A DNA stretch of 63,636 bases from Negativicutes bacterium (GTDB taxonomy: Bacteria > Bacillota_C > Negativicutes > Sporomusales_B > JARLHX01). Positions 34,464 to 43,288 of the stretch are shown one piece after another (position 1 is the stretch's first letter; every line of letters starts with the position of its first letter). Location of the stretch: positions 1 through 63,636 of the forward strand of contig JARLHY010000012.1 of NCBI GenBank assembly GCA_031292015.1. The letters run 5' to 3'. The notes beneath the pieces are model-generated. The model had not been told where the DNA came from, did no database searches, and saw nothing but the letters and a program-made list of their open reading frames with translations. A program made the translations under genes and the position numbers.

Positions 34464-36014
34464 ATGATCAATCGCCAACCAAGCTTGTTCGGGGTTATCC
34501 ACATCGGGTCCGAGCAGGTCAGCCTACAGATCGTTGAGTACGCTTCGCTGGATGACATGAGGGTGGCGGAGAGGGTCTCCAGTCAGGTGACGCTTGGGGA
34601 AGAGACCTTTAAGACCGGGAAGATCAGTTTTGTCGCTGTCAGGGAAATCTGCGAACTGCTGAAAGGTTACCGCCGGATTTTGCATGAGTACGGGGTAAAG
34701 GACTACCGGCTGTTGGCCACAACGGCTATTCGCGAGGCGGAAAATCAGCAGTATATCATCGACCAGATCCGCGTGAAAACCGGATTTTCGGTAGAAGTTG
34801 TCGATATGACGCAGGAGATATTTTACAAGTATATTGCCTTGTTCCGGTCGATCGAAAGAAACGGTCTGGCCAAGGAGCAGGAAGGTATTTTATTTGTCGA
34901 CATTTCGTCCGGCGGCCTTGGGATTACGCTCTATGAGGCCGGGGCGCTCCATTATCATCAGAACGTGCAGATCGGGGCACTGAGGATCAAGGAGAGTTTC
35001 GAAAAGTATCAGCGGGAATCGGCCCATTTTTATCAGGCGTTGTCGGAGTATATCAATAGCACCATTGATCTGGTGGAAAACGAGCTCAACACGCATAAAC
35101 TAAAATACTTGGTGCTGTCAGGGATTGAAACCGGTTTGCTGCTCAAGATGCTGGGACGCCGCGAAGCCACCAAGCTTACTTTTATTGATGTCCAGGAACT
35201 GCAGCAGCTGCATGAGCGGGTGGCGGCGCTGAATCTGCCGCAGCTGATGCAGGAATTTGATCTTACCGAACCGCGGGCCGAGATGGTTTTGCCCACGTTG
35301 TTGCTTTATCGCCATATCATGACGATGAGCCAGGTAACCGAGATCGTAATCTCCAACGATCAGTTCGGGGACGGCATCACGATTTCCCATATCTGCGAGA
35401 AATGCGGCGACCCGTGGATACGGGTCATCGAAGAGCAGATTATCAGTCTGGCTCATTCCCTTGGCCAAAAATACAATTACGACCCCAATCACTCGGGCGG
35501 GGTGGAGGAGGTTTCCCTGCTGCTGTTCGACCGGCTGGTCAAGATTCACGGTCTGGGGAAACGGGAACGATTTTTGCTCAAAGCTGCCGCTGTCCTCCAT
35601 GATATCGGCAAATATGTTTCGCTGCGCCGGCACTATTTTTATTCCTACCGGCTGATGGTTTCCACCGACATTCTCGGATTTTCGGAGAAGGAAAAGGCGC
35701 TCATGGCCAATGTGGCTTATTATCATTCCAAGGGTATTCCTTCGGACGCCGACGACAACTTCGCCGGCCTGGACCCGCAACAAAAAATAGTTGTGTCCAA
35801 ACTTGTGGCGATTATGCGGCTCGCCGACGCCATCGACCGCAGTCACCTGCAGAAGGCTACCATCCGCGAAATCGCGCTGACCGGTGAGGAGTTCATCATT
35901 ACCGTCACCGCGGAGGAGGATATTTCGCTGGAGGAGTGGACCTTCCTGGACAAGGCGGAATTCTTTGAAAGCGTTTTTGGCATCAGACCGATTCTGAAAC
36001 GACAGGCAGGATGA
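34464..36014 (+). CDS. Ppx/GppA-like HD protein with degenerate phosphate-binding motifs
   Basis: ATG 34464 follows CGGAGGG, giving 516 residues. The fold is that of Ppx/GppA plus a C-terminal HD domain (VLHDIGKYVSLRRHYFYSYR, YYHSKG). The nucleotide/phosphate loops differ from the partner at 32750: IDLGSNSARL is replaced by IHIGSEQVSLQI, and FDLGGGSTELTL by VDISSGGLGITL, and the GGKEEAR segment reads DMTQEIF. It may bind polyphosphate or ppGpp without cleaving it, or have an altered substrate. It overlaps the extended ppk1 frame (ATGA at 36011) and is translationally coupled to it. Confidence 0.85.
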   Translation: MINRQPSLFGVIHIGSEQVSLQIVEYASLDDMRVAERVSSQVTLGEETFKTGKISFVAVREICELLKGYRRILHEYGVKDYRLLATTAIREAENQQYIIDQIRVKTGFSVEVVDMTQEIFYKYIALFRSIERNGLAKEQEGILFVDISSGGLGITLYEAGALHYHQNVQIGALRIKESFEKYQRESAHFYQALSEYINSTIDLVENELNTHKLKYLVLSGIETGLLLKMLGRREATKLTFIDVQELQQLHERVAALNLPQLMQEFDLTEPRAEMVLPTLLLYRHIMTMSQVTEIVISNDQFGDGITISHICEKCGDPWIRVIEEQIISLAHSLGQKYNYDPNHSGGVEEVSLLLFDRLVKIHGLGKRERFLLKAAAVLHDIGKYVSLRRHYFYSYRLMVSTDILGFSEKEKALMANVAYYHSKGIPSDADDNFAGLDPQQKIVVSKLVAIMRLADAIDRSHLQKATIREIALTGEEFIITVTAEEDISLEEWTFLDKAEFFESVFGIRPILKRQAG

Positions 36015-36019
36015 TTCTT

Positions 36020-38116
36020 ATGTTGGATAAGCCGGATTATTTTTTAAATAGGGAACTCAGCTGGCTGAAATTTAATCTGCGGGTGCTGAAAGAAGCGCAG
36101 AACGAGGCCAATCCCTTGCTGGAGCGGCTGAGATTCATTGCTATAACCGCGTCCAATCTCGACGAGTTTTTTATGATCAGGGTGGCTGGACTGAAACAGC
36201 AGCTGGAGGGCGGCATCAATAAAAAGGACGCCGCCGGCCTGACGGTACAGGAACAACTGCGGCAAATCACCGAGGCGTCGCGAGAGCAGGTAAAGAAGCT
36301 GTATACTTATCTGAAATCCGTGCTGCGGGAGCTGGAAACCCAGGACATCTATTTTTTGCCGGTGAAAGAGCTGCCGGAAAGAAGCCGGGACTGGGTGGAA
36401 AAATACTTCCACAACACGATTTTCCCGGTGATTACCCCACTGGCGGTGGATCCGAGCCATCCGTTCCCGTTCCTGGCCAACCGCAGCCTCAATCTGGCGC
36501 TGGAACTCAGACGCGGCAGGGGCGAAATCAAGACGGTGGTTATCCAGGTTCCCGGCGTGCTGCCGCGGCTGGTGGAAATACCGGGAGGCGGCAGACGGAA
36601 ACGGTTCGTCTTCTTGGAGGATGTCATCAAAACCCACTGCGGCGTTTTGTTTCATGGTTACACGATCAAGGATATGACGCTGTTCAGGATTACCCGCAAC
36701 GCCGACCTGACCATTGACGAGGATGAAGCCGAGGATCTTTTGATGGAAGTGGAGAAATCGCTGCGGCAGCGAAAACGCGGTGATGCGGTAAGACTGGAGA
36801 TCGCCAGGACGAGCAACCGTCAGCTTTCCCAGTTTATTCGCGAAGGAATCAAGATCAGCGACGAGGATGTATACGAAATCAACGGGCCGATTGATGTCAC
36901 CAGGTTTATGAAATTTGCCGACCTGCCGGGGTACGAGCATCTGCGTTATACCCAGTTCAGCGCGGCCCGGCCGGCCGATCTGGCCGGACAGGAAGATCTT
37001 TATTCCGCTATCAGGGCCCGGGACATCCTGCTGCATCATCCTTATGAGTCCTTCGAACCGGTGGTGGATTTCATCCGCCAGGCCGCGGTAGACCCCCAGG
37101 TTTTGGCGATCAAGCAGACGCTGTACCGGGTGGGGGGCGATTCGCCGATTGTGCAGGCGCTGGCCCAGGCTGCGGAAAACGGCAAGCAGGTGACGGTGCT
37201 GGTGGAACTCAAGGCCCGCTTCGACGAAGAAACCAATATTTTATGGGCCAAGAGGCTGGAAGAGGCCGGGTGCCACGTGATTTACGGGCTGATCGGCCTG
37301 AAAACCCATTCCAAAATCGCGCTGGTGGTCAGGCGGGAAGACAGCGGGATCAGGCGTTATGTCCATATGGGCACAGGCAACTACAATGAAACCACCGCGC
37401 GGATCTACACCGACATGGGTCTTTTCAGCGCCAACGACCAGCTGGGAGCCGACGCATCGGCGTTCTTCAACGTCCTGTCAGGTTATTCCGACCCGCCGGT
37501 ATGGAACAAAATCATTGTCGCCCCGCTTGGCCTGCGGCAGAAGACCTACGAACTGATCGAGCGGGAAATCGGTTTTGCCGTCGCCGGCAAGCCAGCGCGA
37601 ATCATCGCCAAAATGAATTCCCTGGTAGACCGGGAGATGGTGCTGAAGCTGTATGTGGCATCCTGCCAGGGCGTGAAAATCGACCTGATTGTCCGGGGAA
37701 TCTGCACGCTGCGCCCCGGTATCGCCAGCGTGAGCGAAAATATCACGGTGCGGAGCATTGTCGGCCGGTTTCTCGAGCACAGCCGGGTATATTATTTTGC
37801 CAACGGCGGCGATGAACGGATTTTCCTGTCCAGTGCCGACTGGATGTCCCGCAACCTGAATGAGCGGGTGGAACTGATGTTCCCGGTGAACGACCCGGGC
37901 CACATCAGGCGGGTCAAAGAGATTCTGGAGCTGCAACTGGAGGATAATCAAAAAGCCTGCGTCATGAAGAGTGATGCCAGTTACCGGCGCAGCGACAAGC
38001 GGCCCAAGGTTCTCAACAGCCAGGAGGTCCTGCTGCAGCAGGCTCAACTGGCATCCCAGCCGCCGCACGTTTCGCTGGAGCAGCGGCTCAAGCCGGCTTA
38101 TCGCCACGACGAATAA
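36020..38116 (+). CDS. ppk1: Polyphosphate kinase 1
   Basis: The preferred start is ATG 36020 (MLDKPDYFLNRELSWLKFN), nine bases after AGGCAGG; ATG 36011, overlapping the previous stop, is possible. The 698-residue enzyme makes polyphosphate reversibly from ATP. The two conserved histidines are visible: His449 in HMGTGNYNE (the one phosphorylated in E. coli Ppk) and His587 in EHSRVYYFANGG. A downstream ADWMSRNLNERVE also matches. It is cotranscribed with the degenerate Ppx-like gene. Confidence 0.95.
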   Translation: MLDKPDYFLNRELSWLKFNLRVLKEAQNEANPLLERLRFIAITASNLDEFFMIRVAGLKQQLEGGINKKDAAGLTVQEQLRQITEASREQVKKLYTYLKSVLRELETQDIYFLPVKELPERSRDWVEKYFHNTIFPVITPLAVDPSHPFPFLANRSLNLALELRRGRGEIKTVVIQVPGVLPRLVEIPGGGRRKRFVFLEDVIKTHCGVLFHGYTIKDMTLFRITRNADLTIDEDEAEDLLMEVEKSLRQRKRGDAVRLEIARTSNRQLSQFIREGIKISDEDVYEINGPIDVTRFMKFADLPGYEHLRYTQFSAARPADLAGQEDLYSAIRARDILLHHPYESFEPVVDFIRQAAVDPQVLAIKQTLYRVGGDSPIVQALAQAAENGKQVTVLVELKARFDEETNILWAKRLEEAGCHVIYGLIGLKTHSKIALVVRREDSGIRRYVHMGTGNYNETTARIYTDMGLFSANDQLGADASAFFNVLSGYSDPPVWNKIIVAPLGLRQKTYELIEREIGFAVAGKPARIIAKMNSLVDREMVLKLYVASCQGVKIDLIVRGICTLRPGIASVSENITVRSIVGRFLEHSRVYYFANGGDERIFLSSADWMSRNLNERVELMFPVNDPGHIRRVKEILELQLEDNQKACVMKSDASYRRSDKRPKVLNSQEVLLQQAQLASQPPHVSLEQRLKPAYRHDE

Positions 38117-38120
38117 ACAC

Positions 38121-38149
38121 TTGACCGGCGGGGGCGGGATGTTTATAAT
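38121..38149 (+). promoter_or_regulatory. Sigma-A promoter of the riboswitch/LarA transcript
   Basis: TTGACC (38121-38126), a 17-base G-rich spacer, and TATAAT (38144-38149). Transcription would start near 38156, just before the aptamer. Confidence 0.85.
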
Positions 38150-38175
38150 TACAATAAGATTTGCCATTGAATGGA

Positions 38176-38305
38176 AGTGTACCTAGGGTTCCGGCTGCAG
38201 AGGCGACTGGTCCGAGCGGTACAAGGCTCCAAGGGCGAGCCGACACCGTGGGTACAAAATACCCCAGCGGAAAGTTCCAGACGGAAGTTTTCGCTGGGCT
38301 TTTTT
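38176..38305 (+). promoter_or_regulatory. ykkC-family riboswitch with transcription terminator
   Basis: The leader has the ykkC signature blocks in order: CTAGGGTTCCG (38183), GACTGGTCCGAG (about 38204-38215), and GACACCG then GGGTACAAAATACCCCAGCGGA (shown split: GGGTACAAAATACCC and CAGCGGA). A terminator follows at 38263-38305: CCCAGCG pairs with CGCTGGG and is followed by TTTTTT. The 3' strand of the aptamer and the 5' arm of the terminator share the same bases, so ligand binding should prevent termination. Known ykkC classes sense guanidine, PRPP, ppGpp or nucleoside diphosphates. The bases here depart from the guanidine-I 3' block (CACGGAGGGA), so the ligand class is left open. It controls the LarA-PaaK-ACT genes. 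Confidence 0.72.
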
Positions 38306-38333
38306 ATTTGATTTTGATAATGAGGTGGACAGA

Positions 38334-39620
38334 TTGGGAGAGTTCAAACTAGGATTCGGCGACGGTTTTCTTACGGTAAACCTGCCGGCAGAGCAACGTG
38401 TGCAGGTGGTGCAGGGCAGAAAGGCAAGACCTGTCACTGACGTGCCAGCGGCGGTCCGGCAGGCGATGCGCCAGCCGACGGGTACACCGTCGCTGCAGGA
38501 GATTGTCGCGGCAGGTGACACGGTGGCAGTGATTGTGAGCGATTATACCCGGAGTTGCCACTATGAACGGTTTTTAACGCTGATTTTCGACGAACTGAAT
38601 ATTGCCGGCGTTCCGGACGAGAATATAACCATGGTGGTGGCTCTGGGCGCCCACCGGCGGCACAGTGAGGCCGAGAATGTCGCGGTGTACGGAGCGGAGG
38701 CGGTCCGCAGGGTCCGTCTTGTTCAGAGCTATGCCTGCGACGAGGGCGACTTCGACTATGTCGGGACGACGTCGCGCGGGGTAGCGGCTCATATCCACCG
38801 CCAGGTGGTGGCAGCCGACAAGGTGATTCTCACCGGAGGGGTTTGCTATCATCCGATGGCCGGGTTTGCCGGCGGACGCAAGAGCCTCATTCCCGGGGTG
38901 TCCAGCTACTGCACGATTCAGGCCAATCACCGCTTCTGCCTGCATGACGAGGTCGGCGGAGGGGTCAACCCGGGCTGCGGCTGCGGCAAGCTGGCCGGCA
39001 ATCCGATGCACGAAGACCAGATGGAAATCGCGGCGATGGTCGAGCCGGACTTTTTACTGAATGCAATTGTGACGCCGCACGGAGACTTTATCCGCTTTGT
39101 CGGCGGACACTGGCGGACGGCCTGGGAAGAAGGCTGCCGGCTGGTGGCCGAGTTGTACGGGGTACCGATCAGGGAGAAGACCGATCTTGTCATCGCTTCA
39201 GCCGGCGGGTTTCCCAAAGACATCAATTTTTACCAGGGCACCAAGGCGACTGAGAACGCGTTGGCGGCCTGCAAACAGGACGGAGTTGTTATCGCGCTCC
39301 TGGAGTGCCGCAACATCTTCGATCCGCCTGATTTTAGCCAATGGTTTGAGATCACGTCGCTGACAGAGAGAGAATTAGCGCTTCGCAACGCGTTCACGGT
39401 TCCGGGATATGTCGCTCTCAAAAACGGAATTGACGCCGCCCGGGTGAAGCATATCATTGTTACCCTGCCGGAGAACAGGGCTTTTATCGAAAAGGCCGGG
39501 ATGGCGGCGGCAACGTCTTGGCCTGAGGCGCTGGCCCTGGCTGAAGCCTGGCTCGGCCGCAGCGATTATACGGTGACAGTGATGCCTGAGGCGGCGAGCA
39601 CGCTGCCGCTGCTGGACTGA
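38334..39620 (+). CDS. LarA-family nickel-pincer racemase homologue (DUF2088)
   Basis: TTG 38334 follows GAGGTGG by five bases, giving 428 residues. The nickel-pincer ligands of Lactobacillus LarA (H108, H174, K184, H200) fall exactly one residue earlier here: His107 (ALGAHRR), His173 and Lys183 ([14 protein letters not shown]) and His199 (QANHRF). These support a true cofactor-binding enzyme. LarA racemises lactate; relatives act on other 2-hydroxyacids. The cofactor-making genes larB, larC and larE are not in the window. It lies behind a ykkC-like riboswitch and before a CoA ligase, so the substrate may be an aromatic or other 2-hydroxyacid; that is inference. Confidence 0.88.
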   Translation: MGEFKLGFGDGFLTVNLPAEQRVQVVQGRKARPVTDVPAAVRQAMRQPTGTPSLQEIVAAGDTVAVIVSDYTRSCHYERFLTLIFDELNIAGVPDENITMVVALGAHRRHSEAENVAVYGAEAVRRVRLVQSYACDEGDFDYVGTTSRGVAAHIHRQVVAADKVILTGGVCYHPMAGFAGGRKSLIPGVSSYCTIQANHRFCLHDEVGGGVNPGCGCGKLAGNPMHEDQMEIAAMVEPDFLLNAIVTPHGDFIRFVGGHWRTAWEEGCRLVAELYGVPIREKTDLVIASAGGFPKDINFYQGTKATENALAACKQDGVVIALLECRNIFDPPDFSQWFEITSLTERELALRNAFTVPGYVALKNGIDAARVKHIIVTLPENRAFIEKAGMAAATSWPEALALAEAWLGRSDYTVTVMPEAASTLPLLD

Positions 39621-39645
39621 CGAGCGACAATGGGGAGGGATATGG

Positions 39646-40944
39646 GTGTATTGGAATAAACCGATGGAGACTCTGGGGCGGGAAGAGATGAGCAGTTTGC
39701 AGAGCACCCGGCTCAGCGACACGGTGCAGCGGGTTTACCGCCAGGTGCCGTTTTACCGCAACAAGCTGCAGGAACTGGGGCTGTTGCCTGAAGATATCGC
39801 CGGTATCGGGGATATCGGCAAGCTTCCCTTTATTACCAAACAGGACATGCGGGACAATTACCCCTACGGGCTGTTCGCTGTGCCGCTGGCGGAGATTGTC
39901 AGGGTACACGCGTCCAGCGGCACCACCGGCAAACCGACGGTGGTGGGTTATACCAAACGGGATATCGGCATCTGGTCGGAAGTAATGGGCAGGGCGCTTA
40001 CTTACGCCGGGGCCTCGAGACAGTCCTGCATTCAGGTGGCCTATGGCTACGGCCTGTTCACCGGCGGTCTCGGGGTACACTATGGCGCAGAATTGATCGG
40101 GGCCTCGGTGATTCCGGTGTCCAGCGGCAATACGGCGCGGCAGATCATGCTGATGAAGGATTTCGGCACCACCTTGCTGGCCTGTACGCCTTCCTACGCC
40201 TTGTACATCGCCGAGACGATGCAGGAAATGGGCCTGGAGCCGAAGGATCTGCACCTGAAGGCCGGGATTTTCGGCGCCGAACCTTGGTCGGAGCGGATGC
40301 GGGGGGAAATCGAAGACCGCCTGGCGATCAAGGCTATGGATATATACGGCCTCAGCGAAATCATCGGCCCCGGCGTGGCCAGCGAATGCGAGAGCCAGAA
40401 CGGGCTACATATCAGTGAAGATCATTTTTTCCCTGAAATTATCAATCCTCTGACAGGGGAGGCGCTGCCGGACGGCGAAAAGGGAGAATTAGTACTGACC
40501 ACAATTACTAAAGAAGGCATGCCGATGGTGCGCTACCGCACCAGGGATCTCACTACCCTCGACCGCGGCGTTTGCGCCTGCGGGCGGACTCTTGCCAGGA
40601 TGGGCAAAGTGCTTGGCCGCACCGACGACATGCTGATCATCCGGGGGGTCAATGTTTTCCCCACCCAGGTGGAAAGCGTGCTGCTCAGCCTTGGCGAGAC
40701 ATCGCCCCATTATCAGCTGATTGTAGACCGGGAGGACAACCTCGACGTCCTCACCGTGTTGGTGGAAGTCTCGGAAGCGATGTTCTCCGATGAAGTCCGG
40801 GGGCTGGAAAACCTAGAGCACCGGATCAAAGAAGCCCTGGCCGGCGTCCTGTTGGTGGCGGCCAAAGTGCGTCTGGTCAGTCCCAAGTTCATTGAGCGAA
40901 GTGAAGGCAAAGCAAAACGGGTAATCGACAACCGGAAAATATAG
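39646..40944 (+). CDS. paaK: Phenylacetate-CoA ligase family protein
   Basis: GTG 39646 sits six bases after GGGGAGGG. The 432-residue adenylate-forming enzyme has the PaaK P-loop [14 protein letters not shown], the A5-like [12 protein letters not shown], the hinge region YRTRDLT, and [20 protein letters not shown]. It activates an aryl acid, classically phenylacetate, with ATP and CoA. In anaerobes the paaK plus ACT-protein pair is common and is often linked to indolepyruvate or phenylacetate metabolism. It is 25 bp after the LarA homologue and 16 bp before the ACT gene. Confidence 0.88.
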   Translation: MYWNKPMETLGREEMSSLQSTRLSDTVQRVYRQVPFYRNKLQELGLLPEDIAGIGDIGKLPFITKQDMRDNYPYGLFAVPLAEIVRVHASSGTTGKPTVVGYTKRDIGIWSEVMGRALTYAGASRQSCIQVAYGYGLFTGGLGVHYGAELIGASVIPVSSGNTARQIMLMKDFGTTLLACTPSYALYIAETMQEMGLEPKDLHLKAGIFGAEPWSERMRGEIEDRLAIKAMDIYGLSEIIGPGVASECESQNGLHISEDHFFPEIINPLTGEALPDGEKGELVLTTITKEGMPMVRYRTRDLTTLDRGVCACGRTLARMGKVLGRTDDMLIIRGVNVFPTQVESVLLSLGETSPHYQLIVDREDNLDVLTVLVEVSEAMFSDEVRGLENLEHRIKEALAGVLLVAAKVRLVSPKFIERSEGKAKRVIDNRKI

Positions 40945-40960
40945 GCAGGGAGGGCTAGGT

Positions 40961-41398
40961 ATGATCATCAAGCAAATATCGGTTTTTCTGGAGAACCGGC
41001 CGGGAACGCTGGCGGAAGTGCTGGGAGTGCTGGGCGAGCATGATATCAATCTCCGGGCCATGGCGGTGGCTGATACGGCTGATTTCGGCATCCTGCGGCT
41101 GGTGGTCAACGAGCCGGATAAAGTGGAACGGGTGCTGAAGGGGGCCAACTTTGCGGTCAAAATTACGCCGGTTCTGGCGATGAAGGTGTCTGACCATCCC
41201 GGTGGGCTGCTCGCGGAAATAAAAAAGCTGACTGCAGGCGGCATCAACATCGAATATGTCTATGCCTTTGCCACCGCGGCCACCGATGAGGCGCGGGTTG
41301 TGCTCAAGGTCGATGACCTGAACAAGGCGGAACAGGTGCTGCGTAACGAATCGCCAGCGGCGGCCGACGCCGGCGACGGGCCGAATTTCTACTGGTAA
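40961..41398 (+). CDS. Tandem ACT-domain protein
   Basis: The 145-residue protein has two ACT ligand-binding folds: KQISVFLENRPGTLAEVLGV and, near residue 70, MKVSDHPGGLLAEIKKL with GGINIEYVYAFA. ACT domains bind amino acids or similar small molecules. Genes of this kind often follow paaK in Firmicutes and archaea, where the product is a presumed regulator or sensor for the ligase pathway. ATG 40961 has GGGAGGG upstream. Confidence 0.9.
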   Translation: MIIKQISVFLENRPGTLAEVLGVLGEHDINLRAMAVADTADFGILRLVVNEPDKVERVLKGANFAVKITPVLAMKVSDHPGGLLAEIKKLTAGGINIEYVYAFATAATDEARVVLKVDDLNKAEQVLRNESPAAADAGDGPNFYW

Positions 41399-41408
41399 TA
41401 AGGCGGGG

Positions 41409-41484
41409 CCTGCCCGGGGAAACGGCGGAAAAGGAACACCCGGAAAAATATCTGGCCGGGTGGCAGGATTTTTCCCCGGACAGG
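41409..41484. repeat. Nested inverted repeats
   Basis: An outer pair, CCTGCCCGGGGAAA (41409-41422) with TTTCCCCGGACAGG (41471-41484), encloses an inner pair, CACCCGG (41437-41443) with CCGGGTG (41455-41461). It lies downstream of the ACT gene and could be a structured terminator or 3' end. Confidence 0.6.
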
Positions 41485-41533
41485 CAGTATATTTAACACG
41501 GCAGAATTGCGACTTTTATGAGGGGTGTACTAT

Positions 41534-41827
41534 ATGGGGGAACTTTTCCAGGTGGCCATTCATCATGACAACGACTGCGGCTATATCGAATATGACCCGG
41601 ATGCGCGGCAAATTAAGGTGATACTTGATGATGCGGCAAAACGCGGTGAAGTGGAAGCGTATCTGGGCCGGAAGCATCTTATCCGGGTGGCGACGGACTT
41701 GTGCGAATTTTCCGAGTCAACCGGCTTTCCTGCCGAAAGCCTGGCGAACCTGAAATTGGTTTTGGCTCATTTGTGGCGGCATACCGGAGTGTTCGTGGAC
41801 TGGAGCCGGCCGGTTGCTTCCCGTTAA
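41534..41827 (+). CDS. 97-residue protein of unknown function
   Basis: ATG 41534 follows GAGGGG by eight bases. The product begins MGELFQVAIHHDNDCGYIEY and continues with alternating beta and helix segments (ARQIKVILDD, GEVEAYLGRKHLIRV), ending in a Trp-containing tail. There is no signal peptide or membrane segment. It looks like a small globular alpha/beta domain, probably conserved in related spore-formers, but I do not recognise it. It is followed by a strong terminator. Confidence 0.65.
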   Translation: MGELFQVAIHHDNDCGYIEYDPDARQIKVILDDAAKRGEVEAYLGRKHLIRVATDLCEFSESTGFPAESLANLKLVLAHLWRHTGVFVDWSRPVASR

Positions 41828-41835
41828 AAGGGCAG

Positions 41836-41867
41836 AAAACGAGCTGCGGAGCGCAGACTCGTTTTTT
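41836..41867 (+). terminator. Intrinsic terminator
   Basis: AAAACGAG and CTCGTTTT form the outer stem, CTGCG and CGCAG the inner stem, then more T. Confidence 0.9.
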
Positions 41868-41874
41868 ATTTGAG

Positions 41875-41978
41875 TTATCCACAGAGATATTCACAATTTA
41901 CCTACAATTGTTGATAACTTTGCGGCAATTTCCATTAAACAGGGATTTTAAGGCGAGAATACCGGTGGCTGTGGATAA
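41875..41978. promoter_or_regulatory. Cluster of three DnaA boxes
   Basis: A perfect TTATCCACA is on the plus strand at 41875-41883. A perfect box is on the minus strand (TGTGGATAA, 41970-41978). A one-mismatch box is on the minus strand at 41909-41917 (TTATCAACA). They lie in a gene-free, A/T-rich stretch just before the tRNA-Arg promoter. This is not oriC by gene content, but could titrate DnaA or tie the tRNA/tadA region to DnaA. Confidence 0.7.
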
Positions 41979-42015
41979 CATTGCGGCGATAGGTAAACTT
42001 GCCAGTAGGGTTGCC

Positions 42016-42044
42016 TTGACAGGGGTTGGCGTTAATGCTATAAT
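42016..42044 (+). promoter_or_regulatory. Perfect consensus promoter of tRNA-Arg
   Basis: TTGACA (42016-42021), 17 bases, TATAAT (42039-42044), about 70 bases before the tRNA. A small hairpin (CAGAGG/CCTCTG, near 42071) is in the leader. Confidence 0.9.
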
Positions 42045-42113
42045 TCTTCCGGTGGCGTAGCTACCGTGGCAGAGGATGGGCCTCTGCGGCAGAATCATCC
42101 TGTTCCCTTTCAT

Positions 42114-42190
42114 GCGCCCGTAGCTCAGGCGGATAGAGCAGCGGTTTCCTAAACCGTTTGTCGGTGGTTCGAGTCCTCCCGGGCGCACCA
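42114..42190 (+). tRNA. tRNA-Arg(CCU)
   Basis: 77 nt including encoded CCA. The acceptor GCGCCCG pairs with CGGGCGC, the anticodon loop is TTCCTAA giving CCU, and the T arm holds GGTTCGAGTCC. It reads rare AGG codons. Confidence 0.96.
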
Positions 42191-42213
42191 AAAAATTAGC
42201 GTGGTGACCCGAT

Positions 42214-42663
42214 TTGGATGATGTTTATTGGATGGGTTTAGCGCTGGCCGAGGCACGCGCGGCCTATGAGGCAGGCGAAGTGCCGATCGGTGCGGTGCTG
42301 GTGATGGACGGCGAAGTTGTGGCGGCCGGACACAACCTGCGCGAGACCAGGCAAGACGCGACGGCCCACGCCGAAATCATCGTCATTCAGTCGGCCTGCC
42401 GCAAGCTTGGACGCTGGCGTTTGACCGGCGCTACGCTTTATGTTACCATAGAACCGTGTCCGATGTGCGCCGGGGCCCTGGTGATGAGCCGGGTGGACCG
42501 CCTGGTGTATGGAAGCGCCGATTATAAGGCTGGAGCGGTGGAATCGCTGTTCAACGTGGCCCAGAACGCGGCCTTGAATCATCGCCTCGAAGTCACCGCC
42601 GGGGTGCTGGGGGACGAATGCGCCGCCATCATGCGGCAGTTTTTCCGGGAAAAACGAAGCTGA
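42214..42663 (+). CDS. tadA: tRNA-specific adenosine deaminase
   Basis: The 149-residue deaminase converts adenosine 34 of tRNA-Arg(ACG) to inosine. The zinc and catalytic residues are clear: His52-Ala-Glu54 (HAEII) and Cys82/Cys85 in EPCPMCAGA. TTG 42214 has only a weak site (GTGGTGA). In Bacillus tadA directly precedes the SRP RNA and dnaX; here a 15.6 kb block lies between them. Confidence 0.95.
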   Translation: MDDVYWMGLALAEARAAYEAGEVPIGAVLVMDGEVVAAGHNLRETRQDATAHAEIIVIQSACRKLGRWRLTGATLYVTIEPCPMCAGALVMSRVDRLVYGSADYKAGAVESLFNVAQNAALNHRLEVTAGVLGDECAAIMRQFFREKRS

Positions 42664-42668
42664 ATAAC

Positions 42669-42758
<90 letters not shown>

Positions 42759-42790
42759 TAAAAACAGTAATACCAGGGGTTAATGTGAAT

Positions 42791-42855
42791 GGAAGCATAA
42801 AATGGCCAATAGGCCACGTTATGCTTCCATTTGCGTTTGGCCATTTTATGCTTCC
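42791..42855. repeat. Three-copy 17-bp inverted repeat
   Basis: GGAAGCATAAAATGGCC at 42791-42807 recurs inverted and exact at 42839-42855 (GGCCATTTTATGCTTCC), and inverted with two changes at 42812-42828 (GGCCACGTTATGCTTCC). It can form two alternative hairpins. Confidence 0.8.
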
Positions 42856-43112
42856 TTTAGCAGGCAAAAGGGAAAATGAATAACTATACTTTTAATTAGA
42901 AAAACTATACTCGTGCGTAGAAATAAAAACGTAAAGAGATAAACTCTTGGCTAGGAGGTTGATATACAAAATAGCTGGTACATGTTTCCACATACTCACC
43001 ACATTGAGTCGGTAGTAAGGCTGCAAAGAATATACACTTGACAAAAGTCAGTTGCGATAGGGGTTTGTGGACAATTGTAAGGAATTGTATATGTTCCCCT
43101 GTACGTAGGTAG

Positions 43113-43145
43113 AAAACACCTTGCTAAATAGGCTCGGTGTTTTTT
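43113..43145 (+). terminator. Intrinsic terminator in the island edge
   Basis: AAAACACC (43113-43120) pairs with GGTGTTTT (43136-43143), followed by more T. No intact gene precedes it, so it may be left over from a lost gene. Confidence 0.8.
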
Positions 43146-43288
43146 GTTATTATAGGGTGTATCGTAGCATCAATTCATAAAAAGATTCTATTTTTTGGAT
43201 GTGATGAGGGAATTTTCTGTTATTTGTAGAATAGCATAGGAAAGATCTTCCTGACTATGGCTAATTCAGCGACGAATGGAGGTATTTT

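Larger units (their letters stand above)
42759..43288. other. A/T-rich intergenic region, 530 bp, left edge of the accessory block
   Basis: I see no gene in it. It contains the inverted-repeat cluster at 42791-42855 and a terminator at 43113-43145. Its base composition is clearly more A/T-rich than the tadA side. Confidence 0.5.
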
